From Herbiconiux sp. A18JL235 (GTDB lineage Bacteria; Actinomycetota; Actinomycetes; Actinomycetales; Microbacteriaceae): 64,000 bases of DNA. Both the position numbers and the translations under genes were made by a program. How positions within the stretch are numbered: the first letter of the stretch is position 1; each line of letters opens with the position of its first letter. The stretch is from the NCBI RefSeq assembly GCF_040939305.1, contig NZ_CP162511.1:4092001-4156000 (forward strand), given 5' to 3'. The notes beneath the pieces are model-generated. The model made no database searches. It worked only from the letters and a program-made list of their open reading frames with translations, and was not told the DNA's origin. Positions 15,966 through 24,662 of the stretch are shown piece by piece.

Positions 15966-16891
15966 CAGGCGCTGCCGCCCACCCGCTCGTCGAGCCAGGC
16001 CACCAGGTCGGCGACCACCTCGTCGCGGTTGGTCTCGTTGAAGACCTCGTGGCGCGCATCCGGATACACCCGCACGGTGACGTCACTGAGGCGTGAGCGG
16101 CGGCGGTAGGCCTCGGCGAGCTTGAGCGTGCTGCGCTGCCCGCCCAAGGTGTCGTCGTCGCCGGCCAGGATGAGCAGCGGGCGGTCGGCGGCGAGACGCT
16201 TCGCGGGACGGCCGAACAGGCGCAGTCCGTCGAGCACGCCGAACAGCTTCAGCACCTCGGCGGGGAACATGAGCTCGTCGGAGGCGGCCCTCTGCTGCGC
16301 CTCGACGTCGCGGCTCAGCCACTCGAACCCGTTACCGGAGCGCGCACCGGCCGGGCGGTGCTTGCGGGTGAGGTCGCCGCCGTCCATGTGGCCGGGCATC
16401 CGGTAGGCGGTGCCGCTCAGCACCACCGCGTCGTAGTGCACGAGCGCGGGTGAGTTCACGAGGATTTGCACCATCAGCGACCCCCAGCTGTGCCCGAGCA
16501 GCACGAGGGGCACCTCGGGATGCTCGCGCGCGATCTCGACGCCCAGCTGACGGATGTCGTCGACCGTCGCCTGCAGACCCCCGACGCCGAGGCGCCCGAG
16601 CCGGCTGCGGTCACCGCCGTGCTGGGCGAGGCCCGTGGCCCCGTGCCCGCGTTGGTCGGCGACGTAGACGCTGTAGCCCGCCGCGTTCAGGTCGCGGGCG
16701 AGCGCCTCGTAGCGTCGGCCGTGCTCGCCGAGGCCGTGCGCGATCTGTACCACCGCCTTCGGGTGCTCGACGGTCCACGCGTAGTAGGTGATCTCGACAC
16801 CCACCTCGTCGACGAAGCTCGCGGTGAAGTGCGCGCTCCGCCGCGCTGGCTCCGGATGCAGGTCACGGGCGTCGGCGTCGGCGTCGGGCAT
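15965..16891 (-). CDS. Alpha/beta hydrolase, monoacylglycerol lipase-like
   Basis: A 308-residue cytosolic serine hydrolase of the Hydrolase_4 type. Signature elements are VVQIAHGLGEHGRRYEALA, VYVADQRGHGATG, the nucleophile elbow VLLGHSWGSLMVQ, the acid in ILAGDDDTLGG and the His in DARHEVFNETNRDEV, with VVADLVAWLDERV at the end. The set is that of lysophospholipase/monoacylglycerol lipases, which cleave a fatty acid from monoacylglycerol or lysolipids. It starts at an ATG without a convincing Shine-Dalgarno sequence and is followed with a 1-base overlap by the membrane esterase gene. Confidence 0.87.
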   Translation of the reverse strand: MPDADADARDLHPEPARRSAHFTASFVDEVGVEITYYAWTVEHPKAVVQIAHGLGEHGRRYEALARDLNAAGYSVYVADQRGHGATGLAQHGGDRSRLGRLGVGGLQATVDDIRQLGVEIAREHPEVPLVLLGHSWGSLMVQILVNSPALVHYDAVVLSGTAYRMPGHMDGGDLTRKHRPAGARSGNGFEWLSRDVEAQQRAASDELMFPAEVLKLFGVLDGLRLFGRPAKRLAADRPLLILAGDDDTLGGQRSTLKLAEAYRRRSRLSDVTVRVYPDARHEVFNETNRDEVVADLVAWLDERVGGSA

Positions 16892-17024
16892 GCCTCATCC
16901 TCGCACGCTTGCCGGGCCGTCACCGCGAACATCCGACCCCCTAACCTGGGCACGCGCCCGAACCGGATGGAGTTCGGGACGGCTCACGGAGACGGATCGG
17001 GGATTCAGCGGCCGGGATCGACAG

Positions 17025-17041
17025 GGGCCGCTCAGCGGCCC
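17025..17041 (-). terminator. Hairpin whose loop is the stop codon of the small acidic protein
   Basis: Arms GGGCCGC (17025-17031) and GCGGCCC (17035-17041) flank TCA, the complement of the TGA stop. A third arm, GCGGCC at 17008-17013, could pair instead, so two mutually exclusive stems are possible. The rest of the 16892-17031 gap shows no further signal. Confidence 0.5.
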
Positions 17042-17313
17042 TCCTCGCTGTAGGGGGTGACGGCCTCGTCGAGGTCTTCGGGGGTGGCTCCGTCGGGGTG
17101 GCGGTCGGCGTCGGCGATCGGATCGACGGGGTCGGCGATGCCGCGGAAGTTCTCGCCGAGGAGACCGTCCGGCTCGTCCCGGTCGCTGTCGCCGGCCTCG
17201 CCCGTCGCGCCCCCGTCGAGGGTGCCGTCGTCATCTCCGCCGAGGCCCTCCGCGAGGCCATTGGTCTGGTCGAACGGCTCGCCGAGTCCGTCCTTCGTGG
17301 TGTCGTCGCTCAT
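17032..17313 (-). CDS. Small acidic hypothetical protein
   Basis: A 93-residue protein of unknown function, very rich in Asp, Glu and Gly with no hydrophobic core, so probably disordered. Sequence such as GLLGENFRGIADPVDPIADADRHPDG shows no domain I recognise. It is credible as a gene because GAAGGAG lies 8 nt before its ATG and because the antisense frames look like shadows. Similar small acidic proteins occur widely in this family of bacteria; some are called multidrug transporter-like by automatic annotation without basis. Possible roles (charge buffer, stress protein) are speculation. Confidence 0.6.
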   Translation of the reverse strand: MSDDTTKDGLGEPFDQTNGLAEGLGGDDDGTLDGGATGEAGDSDRDEPDGLLGENFRGIADPVDPIADADRHPDGATPEDLDEAVTPYSEEGR

Positions 17314-17391
17314 GATGTGGTCTCCTTCGACGTCGATGTCGCGTGGTGTCGGTACCGAGGAATGGCCCCTGCGACCGTCATCTCAGCCAAC

Positions 17392-17411
17392 GCCGGATGC
17401 GCGCATCCGGC
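17392..17411. terminator. 20-bp perfect palindrome downstream of the transglutaminase operon
   Basis: GCCGGATGCGCGCATCCGGC, two inverted copies of GGATGCG, starts 33 bp past the transglutaminase stop. It is the best terminator candidate for the operon. Confidence 0.5.
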
Positions 17412-17444
17412 AACCACCGCATCCGCCCCCACCGAAGGCGCGGG

Positions 17445-18290
17445 TCACGACTCGCGAGTGATCTCGACCTTCACGAAGAGCTGCGAACCGAACGGCCCCG
17501 CGTACACGCCACGGAGGGGGGCGATGTCGTTGTAGTCGCGCCCGCGGCCCACGATGACATGCCGCTCGCCGATGTCGATGAGGTTCGTGGGGTCGTAGCC
17601 GCGCCAGTCGCCGCAGAACCACTCCACCCAGGCGTGCGACTCCCCGGCGATGGTCTCACCGATCGCGGCGTCGGGCTTCGGGTGCAGGTACCCCGACACG
17701 TAGCGCGCCGGGATGCCGACCGAGCGCAGCGCGCCGATCGCGATGTGCGTGATGTCCTGGCACACCCCGCGCTTGCCTCGCCACGACTCGCGCGCCGTCG
17801 ACTGCACTCCGGTGACGCCCTGCACGTACTCGACCTGCCGCCCGATCTCCTCGCAGATCTCGAGCGCCGCATCGCACGGCGAGGCGTGCCGTGCCGCGAT
17901 CGAGGCCGCCAGCTCGGCGAGGTCGTCGGCAGGCGCGGTGAGCTTCGTCTGCTTCGTCTGCTCGACGTACGAGGTCGAGGCGGCCGACGCATCCGCGAGC
18001 CCCTCCCAGTCGATCGGATGCGCTGCATGGTCGCGCGCGCGCACCTCCACGAGCGAGGTCGCCGTGAGCGAGAGCTCCTTGTGCGGCGTGAGCACCTCGA
18101 ACGACGACACCCTGGTGCCCCAGTAGTCGACGTAGTGGTGCGACGACGACACCGGTGAGATGTCGAGCGAGGAGTGCAGCACGAACTGACCCTCCGACGA
18201 CACCGGAAGCATGCGCGCCTCGTTGTACGACGCCTGCACCTCGCCCTCGTAGCGGTAGCCGGTGATGTGCCGGATGCGCAGCCGGTTCAT
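17445..18290 (-). CDS. Transglutaminase-like cysteine protease family protein
   Basis: A 281-residue protein. Residues 1-100 are the N-terminal beta domain typical of bacterial transglutaminase-like proteins (RIRHITGYRYEGEVQASYNEARMLP), followed by the papain-like core with Cys177 in GVCQDITHIAIG, His219 in SHAWVEWF and Asp233 in GYDPTNLIDIG. All three catalytic residues are present. Proteins of this group are predicted to cleave or form amide bonds. It is third in an operon with the alpha-E and ATP-grasp genes, starting by an ATGA overlap. The usual hypothesis is a peptide or amino-acid ligation/removal system; the substrate is not established. Confidence 0.88.
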   Translation of the reverse strand: MNRLRIRHITGYRYEGEVQASYNEARMLPVSSEGQFVLHSSLDISPVSSSHHYVDYWGTRVSSFEVLTPHKELSLTATSLVEVRARDHAAHPIDWEGLADASAASTSYVEQTKQTKLTAPADDLAELAASIAARHASPCDAALEICEEIGRQVEYVQGVTGVQSTARESWRGKRGVCQDITHIAIGALRSVGIPARYVSGYLHPKPDAAIGETIAGESHAWVEWFCGDWRGYDPTNLIDIGERHVIVGRGRDYNDIAPLRGVYAGPFGSQLFVKVEITRES

Positions 18291-19225
18291 GCGCTCTCTC
18301 CGATCCAGCTGGGTGCGGCGTTGGTGGGGAAGTAGCGCTGCCGGATGGCCTCCGACGCGGCGCTCGTGGCCTCCTGCACGCCGTCCATGTGACGCGGCAG
18401 TTCTTGCAGGATGTCGGTGATCGGGCGGTACTCGAGCTGAGCCCGGATGCGCCCCAGCAGTCGTTGCGCGTCGTCGCTCACCCCGATGCGCTCGTTGCGC
18501 GGGCCGAGGTCACGCAGGCACTGCTCGGCGCGCGTGACCGAGTAGAGGATGGAGCGCGGGAACAGGCGGTCGAGCAGCAGGAACTCGGCGGCGTTGCGGG
18601 CGGAGGGCACCCCGCGGTAGGTGCGGAGGTAGGCCTCGTAGGCGCCGCAGGAGCGCAGGATCGTGGTCCACGACGGGCCAGACGCCTCGGTGAGCGAGCG
18701 GGTGGCGAGCAGACGGGCGGTCATGTCGGCGCGCTCGATGGAACGGCCGAGGGTGAAGAAGTGCCAGGCCTCGTCGCGCGACGCGCTCGACTCCATGATT
18801 CCGACGGCGAGCGCCGCGCGGTCGCGAACCCAGCCGAAGAACTCGTGGGTCTTCTCGCTGGCGATGCGCCGCGGCATGCGGGCGCGCGTGGTGTTGAGGC
18901 ACTCCCAGAGCTCGGTCGACACGATCTCGCGCGCCCGGCGGGCGTTCTCGCGCGCGGCGCCGAGCGAGTACGCGATGGAGGCCGGATGCGTGCGGTCGAC
19001 CGCGAGCATGGCCAGCACGTCGGCGCGGGTGAGCGAGCGCTCGTCGTCGGGCACGTCGGACCCCATGACGCTGAGGAGCGACCGGCAGGCGAGGTTCTCC
19101 TCGATCCACGGGTCTTCCAGAAGGAGCTGCAGGTGCACGTCGAGGATGCGCGCGGTGCCGTCGGAGCGCTCAATGTAGCGTCCGATCCAGAACAGCGACT
19201 CCGCGATGCGGGAGAGCATGGCCAT
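18287..19225 (-). CDS. Alpha-E domain protein (DUF403)
   Basis: A 312-residue all-helical protein of the Bact_alpha-E family. It opens with the hallmark MLSRIAESLFWIGRYIERSDGTARILDVHLQLLLED and contains ENARRAREIVSTELWECLN and HFFTLGRSIERADMTARLLATR. No enzymatic residues are known; the family always travels with the circularly permuted ATP-grasp and transglutaminase proteins and is thought to be a structural or substrate-carrying partner. The first ATG overlaps the ATP-grasp stop (TGATG), and its own stop overlaps the next start (ATGA), so all three proteins are probably made in step. Confidence 0.88.
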   Translation of the reverse strand: MAMLSRIAESLFWIGRYIERSDGTARILDVHLQLLLEDPWIEENLACRSLLSVMGSDVPDDERSLTRADVLAMLAVDRTHPASIAYSLGAARENARRAREIVSTELWECLNTTRARMPRRIASEKTHEFFGWVRDRAALAVGIMESSASRDEAWHFFTLGRSIERADMTARLLATRSLTEASGPSWTTILRSCGAYEAYLRTYRGVPSARNAAEFLLLDRLFPRSILYSVTRAEQCLRDLGPRNERIGVSDDAQRLLGRIRAQLEYRPITDILQELPRHMDGVQEATSAASEAIRQRYFPTNAAPSWIGESA

Positions 19226-20940
19226 CAGGCGACCCCGCCTTCTGAAGTGGGGCGCGCATCCGGTGCCTTCTGAGCAGGCGTGGGCACCGCATCCGGAACC
19301 TGACGGGACTGCTGTTGCTGCTGCGACTGGTCGGTGCGCGGCGCGTCTTCGGGCGAATGATCGGGCTGGTGCCCGTGGCCGATGATGGGGATGGCCTGCG
19401 TGTTGGCCGCCTGCTCGGCGACGAGGCCCTGGATGTTGTGGCCGTCGCTCGACGAGGACAGCGGGTCGGTGCCCACCACCCAGGTGTCTTTCGAGCCGCC
19501 GCCCTGCGAGCTGTTCACGACGAGCTGCCCCTCGGGCAGGGCGACGCGAGTGAGCCCGCCGGGGAGCACCCAGATGTCGGTGCCGTCGTTCACCGCGAAC
19601 GGGCGGAGGTCGGCGTGGCGGGGGCGCATGCCGTCTTCGACGAGGGTGGGGATGGTGGACAGCTGCACCACCGGCTGGGCGATCCAGCCGCGGGGGTCGG
19701 CGATGAGGCGGTTGCGGAGTGTCTCGAGCTCTTTGGGCGAGGCGTCGGGGCCGACGACGAGGCCCTTGCCGCCGGAGCCGTCGACGGGCTTCACGACGAG
19801 CTCGTCGAGCCGGTCGAGCACCTCTTCGAGCGCGCCGGGCTCCTCGAGCCGCCAGGTGTCGACGTTCTTGATGATCGGCTTCTCGCCGAGGTAGTACTCG
19901 ATGAGGTCGGGCATGTAGGTGTAGACGAGCTTGTCGTCGGCGACGCCGTTGCCGACGGCGTTCGCGATGGTGACGTTGCCGAGGCGCGCGGCGAGGAGGA
20001 GTCCTGGGCTCCCCAGCATCGAGTCGGCGCGGAACTGCAGCGGGTCGATGAACTCGTCGTCGACCCTGCGGTAGATGACGTCGACGCGCTGGGGGCCCGC
20101 CGTGGTGCGCATCCACACCTTGCCGCCCGAGCAGAACAGGTCGCGGCCCTCGACGAGCTCGACGCCCATGAGGCGGGCGAGCAGCGTGTGCTCGAAGTAC
20201 GCCGAGTTGTAGACGCCGGGGGTGAGCACGACCACGGTCGGGTCGTCGACCCCGCTGGGGGCGGATGCGCGGAGGGCCTGCAGGAGCTTGTTCGGGTAGT
20301 CGCCCACGGGCCGCACCCGCATCGACACGAAGAGCTCGGGGAGGGTCTGCGCCATGACGCGACGGTTCGAGATGACGTAGGAGACGCCGGAGGGCACCCG
20401 CACGTTGTCTTCGAGCACCCGCCACTCGCCGTTCTCGTCGCGGATGAGGTCGATTCCCGACACCTGGATGCGCACGTTGTTCGGCGACACGATGCCCGCC
20501 GCCTCGCGGTGGAAATGGCTCGACGAGCTGATCAGCCCCGCCGGGATGACCCCGTCGCGCACCGCGGCCTGACCACCGTAGATGTCGGCGAGGAACGCCT
20601 CGAGCGCACGCACGCGCTGCGCGACACCGGCCTCGACGTCGACCCACTCGCTCTGCGCGATCACCCGCGGAACGGCGTCGAGCGGGAAGGGCCGCTCCTC
20701 GCCGGCGAAGTCGAAGGTGACGCCCTGGGCGAGGTAGGAGCTGGCCAGCGCGTCGGTGCGACCGCGCAGCTCCTCCTGGGTCATGCGGGCGAGTGCGTTG
20801 TAGATGTCCTTGTAGGCGGCACGGGCCTCGACCGGGTCGTGCGACTTCGGCTCGGGGAACATCTCGTCCCACGGCGATGTGCTGCCGCGCCTCTTGGCCG
20901 GGGCGAGGGTGGCGCCGTAGCCGTCGAACAGGTCAACCAT
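19225..20940 (-). CDS. Circularly permuted type 2 ATP-grasp protein (DUF404/DUF407)
   Basis: A 571-residue ATP-grasp protein. Conserved blocks are WDEMFPEP near the start, ISSSSHFHREAAGIVSPNNVRIQVSGIDLIRDENG, RVLEDNVRVPSGVSYVISNRRVM, the glycine-rich nucleotide loop LVVKPVDGSGGKGLVVGP and HADLRPFAVNDG. ATP-grasp enzymes join a carboxylate to an amine, here presumably in a peptide-like product acted on by the operon's transglutaminase-like enzyme. The last about 65 residues are a low-complexity tail including QSQQQQQ, beyond the normal domain. It is the promoter-proximal gene of the operon, with a leaderless start. Confidence 0.88.
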   Translation of the reverse strand: MVDLFDGYGATLAPAKRRGSTSPWDEMFPEPKSHDPVEARAAYKDIYNALARMTQEELRGRTDALASSYLAQGVTFDFAGEERPFPLDAVPRVIAQSEWVDVEAGVAQRVRALEAFLADIYGGQAAVRDGVIPAGLISSSSHFHREAAGIVSPNNVRIQVSGIDLIRDENGEWRVLEDNVRVPSGVSYVISNRRVMAQTLPELFVSMRVRPVGDYPNKLLQALRASAPSGVDDPTVVVLTPGVYNSAYFEHTLLARLMGVELVEGRDLFCSGGKVWMRTTAGPQRVDVIYRRVDDEFIDPLQFRADSMLGSPGLLLAARLGNVTIANAVGNGVADDKLVYTYMPDLIEYYLGEKPIIKNVDTWRLEEPGALEEVLDRLDELVVKPVDGSGGKGLVVGPDASPKELETLRNRLIADPRGWIAQPVVQLSTIPTLVEDGMRPRHADLRPFAVNDGTDIWVLPGGLTRVALPEGQLVVNSSQGGGSKDTWVVGTDPLSSSSDGHNIQGLVAEQAANTQAIPIIGHGHQPDHSPEDAPRTDQSQQQQQSRQVPDAVPTPAQKAPDARPTSEGGVA

Positions 20941-20953
20941 GTGCGCGAGCCTA
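20938..20953 (-). promoter_or_regulatory. Leaderless promoter of the ATP-grasp/alpha-E/transglutaminase operon
   Basis: TAGGCT (complement of 20948-20953), 7 nt, then ATG 20940. No ribosome-binding site is present. Confidence 0.6.
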
Positions 20954-21008
20954 CTGCCCGGGTGTTGCGTCGGTGTTTCCGGATGCGCGGGGCGGTGTGG
21001 CGAATCCG

Positions 21009-21047
21009 TTGCCGCATGTTTCTGTCATGAGTTATCCTCAGCTCATG
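21009..21047 (+). promoter_or_regulatory. Leaderless promoter of secreted propeller protein 1
   Basis: TTGCCG (21009-21014), 18-bp spacer, TATCCT (21033-21038), 6 nt, ATG 21045. The same design and near-identical bases occur before the paralogue at 22470. Confidence 0.7.
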
Positions 21048-22391
21048 CACGAGCCATCCGCTCCCCTCGCCCGTCGTAGCCTCGTCACGCCGCGCCGGTC
21101 GCGCACCGGGGTCGCCGTCACCGCATCCGTCGCCCTCGCGGGGCTCTTCTCCGCCGGGGTCGCGCCCGGAGCAGGAGCCGAGGCGGCACCGCTACGACAG
21201 GTCGCGCTCGCCGCCCTCGACAGTGTCGCGTCGACAGGGCCGGCGGCGCCGGGCGCCCTGGTGCTCGACGAGGGCATCGGCAGGGGCTTCAGCCTCGACA
21301 CGCTGCGTGACCGGCTGCTCGTCTTCGACATCGGCCCGTCGTTCCTCTCCCTCGCGGCGACGGTCGCCCTCGGCCCGTCGCCGACCGATGTCGCCGTCGA
21401 CACGACGGCACACAGGGTGGTCGTGTCCGACGACGTCACCGACACGGTCTCCGTGATCGACGGAGGGTCGGCGGTCCCCTCGGTGGTCGCCACCATCCCG
21501 ACCGGCTCGGTCGACGCCGAGGCGATCGCCGTCGACGGCGCGACGGCGACGGTCTACGTGGCGAACCTCGCCTCCGACGACGTGACGGTGCTGCACCTCG
21601 ACAGCGGCACATCCACCCGGGTGCCGGTCGGCGACGCCCCGGCCGACGTCGCCGTCGACCCCTCGACCCACATCGCCTACGTGGCGGAGGCCGACGGGCG
21701 GAGCATCTCCACGATCGTCGGCGACACCCCTGGTATCCGGTCGTCCATCGGCTCGGCGCCGCGCTCCCTGACCATCGCTGCAGACCGCATCCTCGTCGCC
21801 ACCGATGATCTCGGCCCGGGCGGAGGGGTCTTCCGCGTGCAGGCGTACGACCGCGACCTCCGGGAGCTTGGCGGCTCGGTGAACCTGGGGGCCCGGGCGA
21901 GCGGTGTGGCCGTCGACACCCAGCTGCGCATCGTCTTCGTGCGCACGGAGGTGGGCGAATTGCGCACCCTGGGGTTCGACGCCCTCGACGAGCTCGGCCT
22001 CACGCCACCGCCCCTGACAGGCGGGCAGCCGCGGCAGGTGACGGTTCAGCAGTCGACCCACCGCCTCGTCGTCGTGACGACCGACCGTCGCACGGCGACG
22101 CTCACGTTGTTCGGAGTGGCCGCCTCACCGGAATTCGTCGGGGGCGCGCTGGCAGCCGCGCGCGTGGGCGCGGCCTACCGGGAGAAGGTCGTGGCCGTCG
22201 CCTCACCCGCGTCCGTCTCCTATGCCGTCCGGCCGGGAGACATCCTCCCCCCGGGCATCGTGCTCGACGGCTCCTCCGGCGAGCTGCGCGGAACTCCTCG
22301 GGTCGCGGGTTCGTACGACTTCTCGGTGACGGCCTCGAACGGCAGCGCGACGACCGCCTCGCGCGGGTTCAAGATCATCGTGGCACCCTGA
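21045..22391 (+). CDS. Secreted YncE-like beta-propeller protein, paralogue 1
   Basis: A 448-residue exported protein. Residues 1-45 are a long signal peptide with Arg-rich n-region (RRSLVTPRRSRTG), hydrophobic core and GAGAEA cleavage site. The body is a YVTN/YncE-type propeller whose blades read PTDVAVDTTAHRVVVSDDVTDTVSVIDGG and PADVAVDPSTHIAYVAEADGRSIS. The C-terminus has one Ig-like He_PIG domain (PASVSYAVRPGDILPPGIV ... GSYDFSVTASNG) and then stops, with no anchor. It is a tandem paralogue of the next gene. ATG 21045 is preferred to ATG 21027 because the -10 lies between them. Ligand unknown; a soluble secreted partner of the anchored paralogue is possible. Confidence 0.8.
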   Translation: MHEPSAPLARRSLVTPRRSRTGVAVTASVALAGLFSAGVAPGAGAEAAPLRQVALAALDSVASTGPAAPGALVLDEGIGRGFSLDTLRDRLLVFDIGPSFLSLAATVALGPSPTDVAVDTTAHRVVVSDDVTDTVSVIDGGSAVPSVVATIPTGSVDAEAIAVDGATATVYVANLASDDVTVLHLDSGTSTRVPVGDAPADVAVDPSTHIAYVAEADGRSISTIVGDTPGIRSSIGSAPRSLTIAADRILVATDDLGPGGGVFRVQAYDRDLRELGGSVNLGARASGVAVDTQLRIVFVRTEVGELRTLGFDALDELGLTPPPLTGGQPRQVTVQQSTHRLVVVTTDRRTATLTLFGVAASPEFVGGALAAARVGAAYREKVVAVASPASVSYAVRPGDILPPGIVLDGSSGELRGTPRVAGSYDFSVTASNGSATTASRGFKIIVAP

Positions 22392-22420
22392 GGCCGCGCG
22401 GCAGCCCGGGCGGCCTCAGG
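22387..22420 (+). terminator. Terminator hairpin containing the stop codon of paralogue 1
   Basis: An 11-bp perfect stem, CCTGAGGCCGC (22387-22397) with GCGGCCTCAGG (22410-22420), and a 12-nt loop. The gene's TGA (22389-22391) is inside the ascending arm. It insulates the two paralogues. Confidence 0.75.
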
Positions 22421-22433
22421 CGGTCGTGAAGCG

Positions 22434-22472
22434 TTGCCACCGCGCTCGTTCATGATCTATCCTCACCTCATG
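22434..22472 (+). promoter_or_regulatory. Leaderless promoter of secreted propeller protein 2
   Basis: TTGCCA (22434-22439), 18-bp spacer, TATCCT (22458-22463), 6 nt, ATG 22470: the same layout as paralogue 1. Confidence 0.7.
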
Positions 22473-24656
22473 TCTTCGAGGAATAATCGTTTATCATCGA
22501 GGTCGCTGGCAGCGACCGTCGCCCTCGCCTCACTCGTCGTCGCCGGGGTCGCCGCCTCGCTCACGATCACAGGCGATTCGGCCGCCGCGGCGGGAAGTTT
22601 GCGCTCGATCGTACTGACGCAGGTCGGCTCGCTCGCCGACTCGGCGTCGAAGCGGCCGACGCCGCTGCAGATCGATGCCGTCACCGGCAGGGCGTACGCG
22701 ATCGACCGGCCGAGCGACGAACTGGTGGTGTACGACATCGCCCTGTCGTCTCCGAGGGCTCTCGCGCGGGTGCCGCTCGGGAGCGATCCGGCCGATCTCG
22801 CGGTCGACGCCGATACCCACCTGGTCTACGTCTCCGATCACACCGACAACACGGTCACGGTGGTCGACGGCCACCCGGCCTCGCCGACCGCGAACACGAT
22901 TGTCGACACGCTCTCGACCACCGGGCTGGGCGGGCAGGGTATCGCCGTCGACGAGGGCAGCAAGACCGTCTACGTCGCGAACACAGACTCGAGCGACCTC
23001 TCCGTCATCGACCTGTCGACCCGTGCGGTGGCACGTCTGCCCCTGGGGGCGAAGCCCGACGATGTCGTGGTCTCCTCGGGCGATCACCGCGCCTACGTGT
23101 CGAGTCCGGGCTCGCGCCTCATCGTCCCCGTGAGCGCGGGCGTTGTGGGTACACCCGTCGCCTCCGCCGCGACCCCCGTCTCTCTGTCCCTGGGCGCCGG
23201 TGGCCTCGTCGTCGCGACCACAGACGGCTCCGAGTCCCGGGTCGAGCTCTACGACTCCCTCCTCAACCGGCTGAACACCTCGGCCGTTCTCGACGCCCCG
23301 GTGGCCTCGGTGTCGAGCGACCGCGATGCCTACCTCCATTACGTCGTCACCACGAACAACACCTTCTACGCACTCCGGCTCGACACCCTCGCCGCCGAGG
23401 GCGACCCGACCACCCTTCCGTCGGGCCTCAGCACGGCGACCGTCGATCCCTCGAGCCACAGGGTGATCGCCACGAGTTCCGGGATGTCGGCAGCACACCT
23501 CGCGACCTTCTGGGTCGAAGCGAGCCCCGTCATCGTGTCCTTCACCACCTCGACGGGCGCTGTCGGAACTCCGTTCAGCCTCACGGCGGTGGCGGTCGGA
23601 CTCCCCGTCACAATGACCTACAGTCTCGCCGGCGGCACCCTGCCCCCTGGCCTCACCCTCTCGGCGGCAGGGCTGATCTCGGGCACCCCGACCGCGATCG
23701 GCACCTACTCCTTCACCGTCGCCGCGTCGAACGGTTCTCCCACGCCGGGATCGGCCGTCTACACCATCACGATCACCGCGGGCTCGCCGTCGGCACCCGT
23801 CATCACCTCGCCGCCCCCGCCGAACGGAACTGTCGGCGTCGTCTACCCGACGCATCAGCTGACCGCCAGCGGCAGCCCGTCCGCTACGTTCTCGATCACC
23901 CGGGGATCGCTCCCGCCGGGGCTCACGTTCGACGAACGCGCGTTCACCATCCACGGAACCCCGACGGCGGCCGGCCGCTATGACTTCACCGTCGCCGCCG
24001 ACAACGGCGTGGGCCTCGCCGACAGCCTCGACTACACGGTCGTCATCGCGCCGCCCGCCGCGGTCGCACCCACCATCACCTCCGGCCCACCGACTGCGGG
24101 TACGGTCGGCGCGACCTACCCCGGGTTCACCGTCGTCACGACGGGCTCGCCCGCCCCGCGGTTCTCGGTGACCCATGGCACCCTCCCCCCGGGCCTCACC
24201 CTCGGCGCCACCAGCGGCGTGATCTCGGGAACGCCGACCAAGGCCGGCCGCTTCGGCTTCACCGTGACGGCGATCAACGTTGCGGGCCAGGACAGCCGGG
24301 AGTACATCCTGGTGATCGACGCCGCCGGGCCGACGCCCACCCCCACGCCGACGCCGACTCCGACTCCGACCGTCACGCCGACGCCCACCCCGACCCCGAC
24401 CGTCTCGCCCACCCCGGGCGGCGGCGCGTCGGGCGGCGGCGGGTCGGGCGGCGGCGGGTCGGGCAGCGGCGGCGGCCCGGGCGGCGCGCTCGGTAACCCG
24501 ACGACCGGCGGCCCCGCGCCCGCTGGCAGCTCCGGCCATCTCGCGAGCACCGGCGCCGATGCGACAGCTGCGGTGACTCTCGGGCTCGCCGCTGTGCTGA
24601 TCGGCGGCCTCGCCGTCGCGTCGGGATCACTCGTGCGCGGGCGCCGGCTGGAGTGA
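22470..24656 (+). CDS. Wall-anchored YncE-like beta-propeller protein with He_PIG domains and LAxTG signal, paralogue 2
   Basis: A 728-residue surface protein. Signal peptide 1-41 (SRSLAATVALASLVVAGVAA, cleavage near SAAAAG), propeller blades about 45-350 (PADLAVDADTHLVYVSDHTDNTV), then three Ig-like He_PIG domains near 355-440, 443-530 and 532-615, each with LPPGLTL and GTPTxxGxYxFTV. A Pro-Thr stalk (about 618-650) and a Gly/Ser stretch lead to LASTG (691-695), a hydrophobic helix and RGRRLE: a sorting signal of the LAxTG type used by class E sortases. No sortase gene is in the window. In-frame ATG 22452 lies upstream of the -10, so ATG 22470 is the start. Confidence 0.85.
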   Translation: MSSRNNRLSSRSLAATVALASLVVAGVAASLTITGDSAAAAGSLRSIVLTQVGSLADSASKRPTPLQIDAVTGRAYAIDRPSDELVVYDIALSSPRALARVPLGSDPADLAVDADTHLVYVSDHTDNTVTVVDGHPASPTANTIVDTLSTTGLGGQGIAVDEGSKTVYVANTDSSDLSVIDLSTRAVARLPLGAKPDDVVVSSGDHRAYVSSPGSRLIVPVSAGVVGTPVASAATPVSLSLGAGGLVVATTDGSESRVELYDSLLNRLNTSAVLDAPVASVSSDRDAYLHYVVTTNNTFYALRLDTLAAEGDPTTLPSGLSTATVDPSSHRVIATSSGMSAAHLATFWVEASPVIVSFTTSTGAVGTPFSLTAVAVGLPVTMTYSLAGGTLPPGLTLSAAGLISGTPTAIGTYSFTVAASNGSPTPGSAVYTITITAGSPSAPVITSPPPPNGTVGVVYPTHQLTASGSPSATFSITRGSLPPGLTFDERAFTIHGTPTAAGRYDFTVAADNGVGLADSLDYTVVIAPPAAVAPTITSGPPTAGTVGATYPGFTVVTTGSPAPRFSVTHGTLPPGLTLGATSGVISGTPTKAGRFGFTVTAINVAGQDSREYILVIDAAGPTPTPTPTPTPTPTVTPTPTPTPTVSPTPGGGASGGGGSGGGGSGSGGGPGGALGNPTTGGPAPAGSSGHLASTGADATAAVTLGLAAVLIGGLAVASGSLVRGRRLE
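24327..24480. repeat. Pro-Thr and Gly-Ser coding simple repeats
   Basis: CCGACn/CCCACC-type hexamers encode a (PT)n stalk, followed by GGCGGC-rich DNA for a Gly-Ser spacer. Such tracts change length easily and would alter how far the propeller projects from the wall. Confidence 0.75.
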
Positions 24657-24662
24657 CCCGCC

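Noticed and set aside
24327..24480. Possible CRISPR or minisatellite locus
   Set aside because: The repeats are Pro-Thr and Gly-Ser codons within a continuous reading frame; there are no spacers and no cas genes.
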